Assembly: GCA_014238065.1 (NCBI GenBank)
Contig: JABABU010000033.1
Span: forward strand, 40,511-104,510
Direction of reading: 5' to 3'
Origin: Actinomycetota bacterium
GTDB lineage: Bacteria > Actinomycetota > Acidimicrobiia > Acidimicrobiales > Poriferisodalaceae
DNA: 64,000 nucleotides
Below, piece after piece: positions 62,906 through 64,000 of the stretch (the stretch's first letter is position 1; each line of letters starts with the position of its first letter). The position numbers and the translations under genes are program-made. Under the pieces are notes generated by a model, which was given only the letters and a program-made list of their open reading frames with translations, was not told where the DNA came from and ran no database searches.

Positions 62906-62934
62906 CATGAGCCAGTCCTGAGGGGGCTTTTCAC
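62893..62934 (+). terminator. Intrinsic terminator after the class V aminotransferase gene
   Basis: Nine-base stem (62893-62901 with 62915-62923, one mismatch) that includes the stop codon region, followed by GGG and CTTTT. Good position and T-tract for a Rho-independent stop. Confidence 0.7.
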
Positions 62935-63103
62935 GGGATCGGAGTTTCGGGTCGGGGGTGTCGTTTCGCTCATCTCAGAGATCCCACATCACAGGAGTCG
63001 TGACCCACCGGTGTGTCGTTCCCGGAAATATTTTCGTGGTTTCTGTTAGGTCTTGACGATCTCGGTGCTCCTACACGTGACCAACTCACCAAGGAGACCG
63101 AAA

Positions 63104-63970
63104 ATGAGCAACCACAACAACAACCTGAAACGAAGCGTTCTGGTCCTGAGCGGAATCGTCGGCGGTCTCGCCGTCGCAGCAACACTCGTTTCCTGTGCCG
63201 GAGACACCGCCGACACAGCAGCCGAACCAGCACCCACCACCAACCAGACCGACCAGACCCAAATCCGACAGAACACCGCCACCCCGGAACAACCACCGGC
63301 AACAGTGGTCGTCTACGTCAGCGACAAAGGCACCGTCAACAACAACACCGAGAACACACCAACCGTCGAAACCGAAGACACCGACGAGTACCACCCCGAA
63401 CTCGTCGACTACAACCACCCGAACAACCCGGCGACCGACGACGGCGAACCCGGTGGGGCTGAGGCCCCTGTTGTCGAGGTATTCAGCCCCGACGACGACG
63501 ACGAGACCCCTGTCTATGTCGAGGTCCCCACCGACGACGACGACGATGAGACCCCTGTCTATGTCGAGGTCCCCACCGACGACGACGATGTTGACGACGA
63601 CGGTCCCGTGGTCGTGGTCGTAGTCCCCGAGTTGCTGGACATCATCGAGGAGTACAAGCCCTGGGAACACATCTGCGTCAAGTTCCCGCAGCTGTGCGAA
63701 GACGAAGAGATCCTCGTCGAGCTTCCCGAGCCATGCGATCCCGACGAGGGAACCTGCCCGGACTGGATCTACGAGGAAATCCTCGAAGAGCTCCCCCAGC
63801 CCTGCGTCCCTGACGGCTGCCCGGCCTGGATCATCGACGACCTCATCGAAACGTTCGAGAGCTTCAACTTCGCACACAACCCCATCGAAAAACTGGGCCC
63901 GATCGGACCCATCGAAATGGCCGCAATCCAACCCCTCATCCCCATGAAATGGACACCCACCGGCCCCTAA
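63104..63970 (+). CDS. Acidic, Cys-containing lipoprotein with internal repeats
   Basis: 288 residues. Signal peptide with lipobox LVSC, then a Thr/Asn/Pro-rich stretch (about 32-115). Residues 134-163 hold two near-identical 15-residue units, ETPVYVEVPTDDDDD. A Cys-containing module follows twice in sequence: EEILVELPEPCDPDEGTCP with a WIYEEIL tail, then EELPQPCVPDGCPAWIIDD. The protein is very acidic and may bind calcium or other cations; no known family. A strong AAGGAG ribosome site lies seven bases before ATG 63104. It is the last gene in the window, so what follows is unknown. Confidence 0.78.
   Translation: MSNHNNNLKRSVLVLSGIVGGLAVAATLVSCAGDTADTAAEPAPTTNQTDQTQIRQNTATPEQPPATVVVYVSDKGTVNNNTENTPTVETEDTDEYHPELVDYNHPNNPATDDGEPGGAEAPVVEVFSPDDDDETPVYVEVPTDDDDDETPVYVEVPTDDDDVDDDGPVVVVVVPELLDIIEEYKPWEHICVKFPQLCEDEEILVELPEPCDPDEGTCPDWIYEEILEELPQPCVPDGCPAWIIDDLIETFESFNFAHNPIEKLGPIGPIEMAAIQPLIPMKWTPTGP
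63503..63592. repeat. 45-nt tandem duplication in the acidic lipoprotein gene
   Basis: Two adjacent 45-nt copies (63503-63547 and 63548-63592), differing only at the last few bases. Each encodes the 15 residues ETPVYVEVPTDDDDD. The high identity at the DNA level points to a recent duplication. Confidence 0.9.
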
Positions 63971-64000
63971 CCCCCACACAACCCCCAACAACAACCAGAG

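Noticed and set aside
1..64000. Mobile elements, prophage or defence island
   Set aside because: No transposase, integrase, toxin-antitoxin pair, restriction or Cas gene was recognised; composition looks even throughout.

Overview
The window is 64 kb of dense chromosomal DNA with high G+C content. There are no insertion sequences, phage genes, integrases or CRISPR arrays, and almost every stretch between genes is short. It looks like an actinomycete. Signs are a 28-residue ribosomal protein bL37, a serine-rich FmdB/Ruc-type protein beside molybdopterin genes and a UDP-glucose pyrophosphorylase (an arrangement known from mycobacteria and streptomycetes), and many GTG/TTG starts. The catabolic and surface-polymer gene mix makes a free-living, possibly marine member of the Acidimicrobiia my best guess; that rank is inference.

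Left third (1-20 kb). The 5' part of metG is followed by a same-strand set: a PAS/GGDEF diguanylate cyclase, a MocR-like regulator and a PilZ-bearing family 2 glycosyltransferase, which together suggest polysaccharide synthesis controlled by cyclic di-GMP. Then come housekeeping genes on the minus strand (ychF, a DUF192 gene, rsmI, fabH) and the tiny bL37 gene. Next is an MBOAT acyltransferase followed by two tandem membrane-anchored SGNH proteins, a likely machine for O-acylating a surface glycan. A phosphohexomutase, a PfkB sugar/nucleoside kinase and an M1 aminopeptidase complete this part.

Middle (20-43 kb). Cytochrome oxidase assembly genes (sco, ctaG) sit next to a soluble reductive-dehalogenase-like protein and a molybdopterin oxidoreductase. 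These are followed by a lone peptide-type ABC permease and a run of catabolic enzymes: an amidase, a feruloyl-CoA synthase-like ligase, a DUF885 hydrolase, a short-chain dehydrogenase, an O-methyltransferase, an FGly sulfatase, an amidohydrolase and a Bcr/CflA exporter. A large secreted protein joins a beta-propeller-like repeat domain to a C-terminal HNH nuclease through a 30-nt tandem-repeat linker.

Right third (43-64 kb). After tRNA-Ala(CGC) come moaC, moaA, moeA, a UDPGP-type pyrophosphorylase, the FmdB/Ruc protein and a SAF protein. Then follow a PHP phosphoesterase, the TldE/TldD pair, a FlK-like thioesterase, a PhzF-family protein lacking its usual catalytic Glu, and a second amidase. 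A frameshifted lipoprotein remnant lies before a translationally coupled pair of lipid-related membrane proteins and dxs. A thiolase, a class V aminotransferase and an acidic Cys-rich lipoprotein end the window.

The items I rate most worth a second look are the cyclic-di-GMP/glycosyltransferase set with its PLP-less MocR protein, the MBOAT-twin-SGNH cassette, the Tat-less RdhA homologue, the propeller-nuclease, and the duplicated acidic lipoprotein. I did not find a clear anti-phage or other wholly new multi-gene system.
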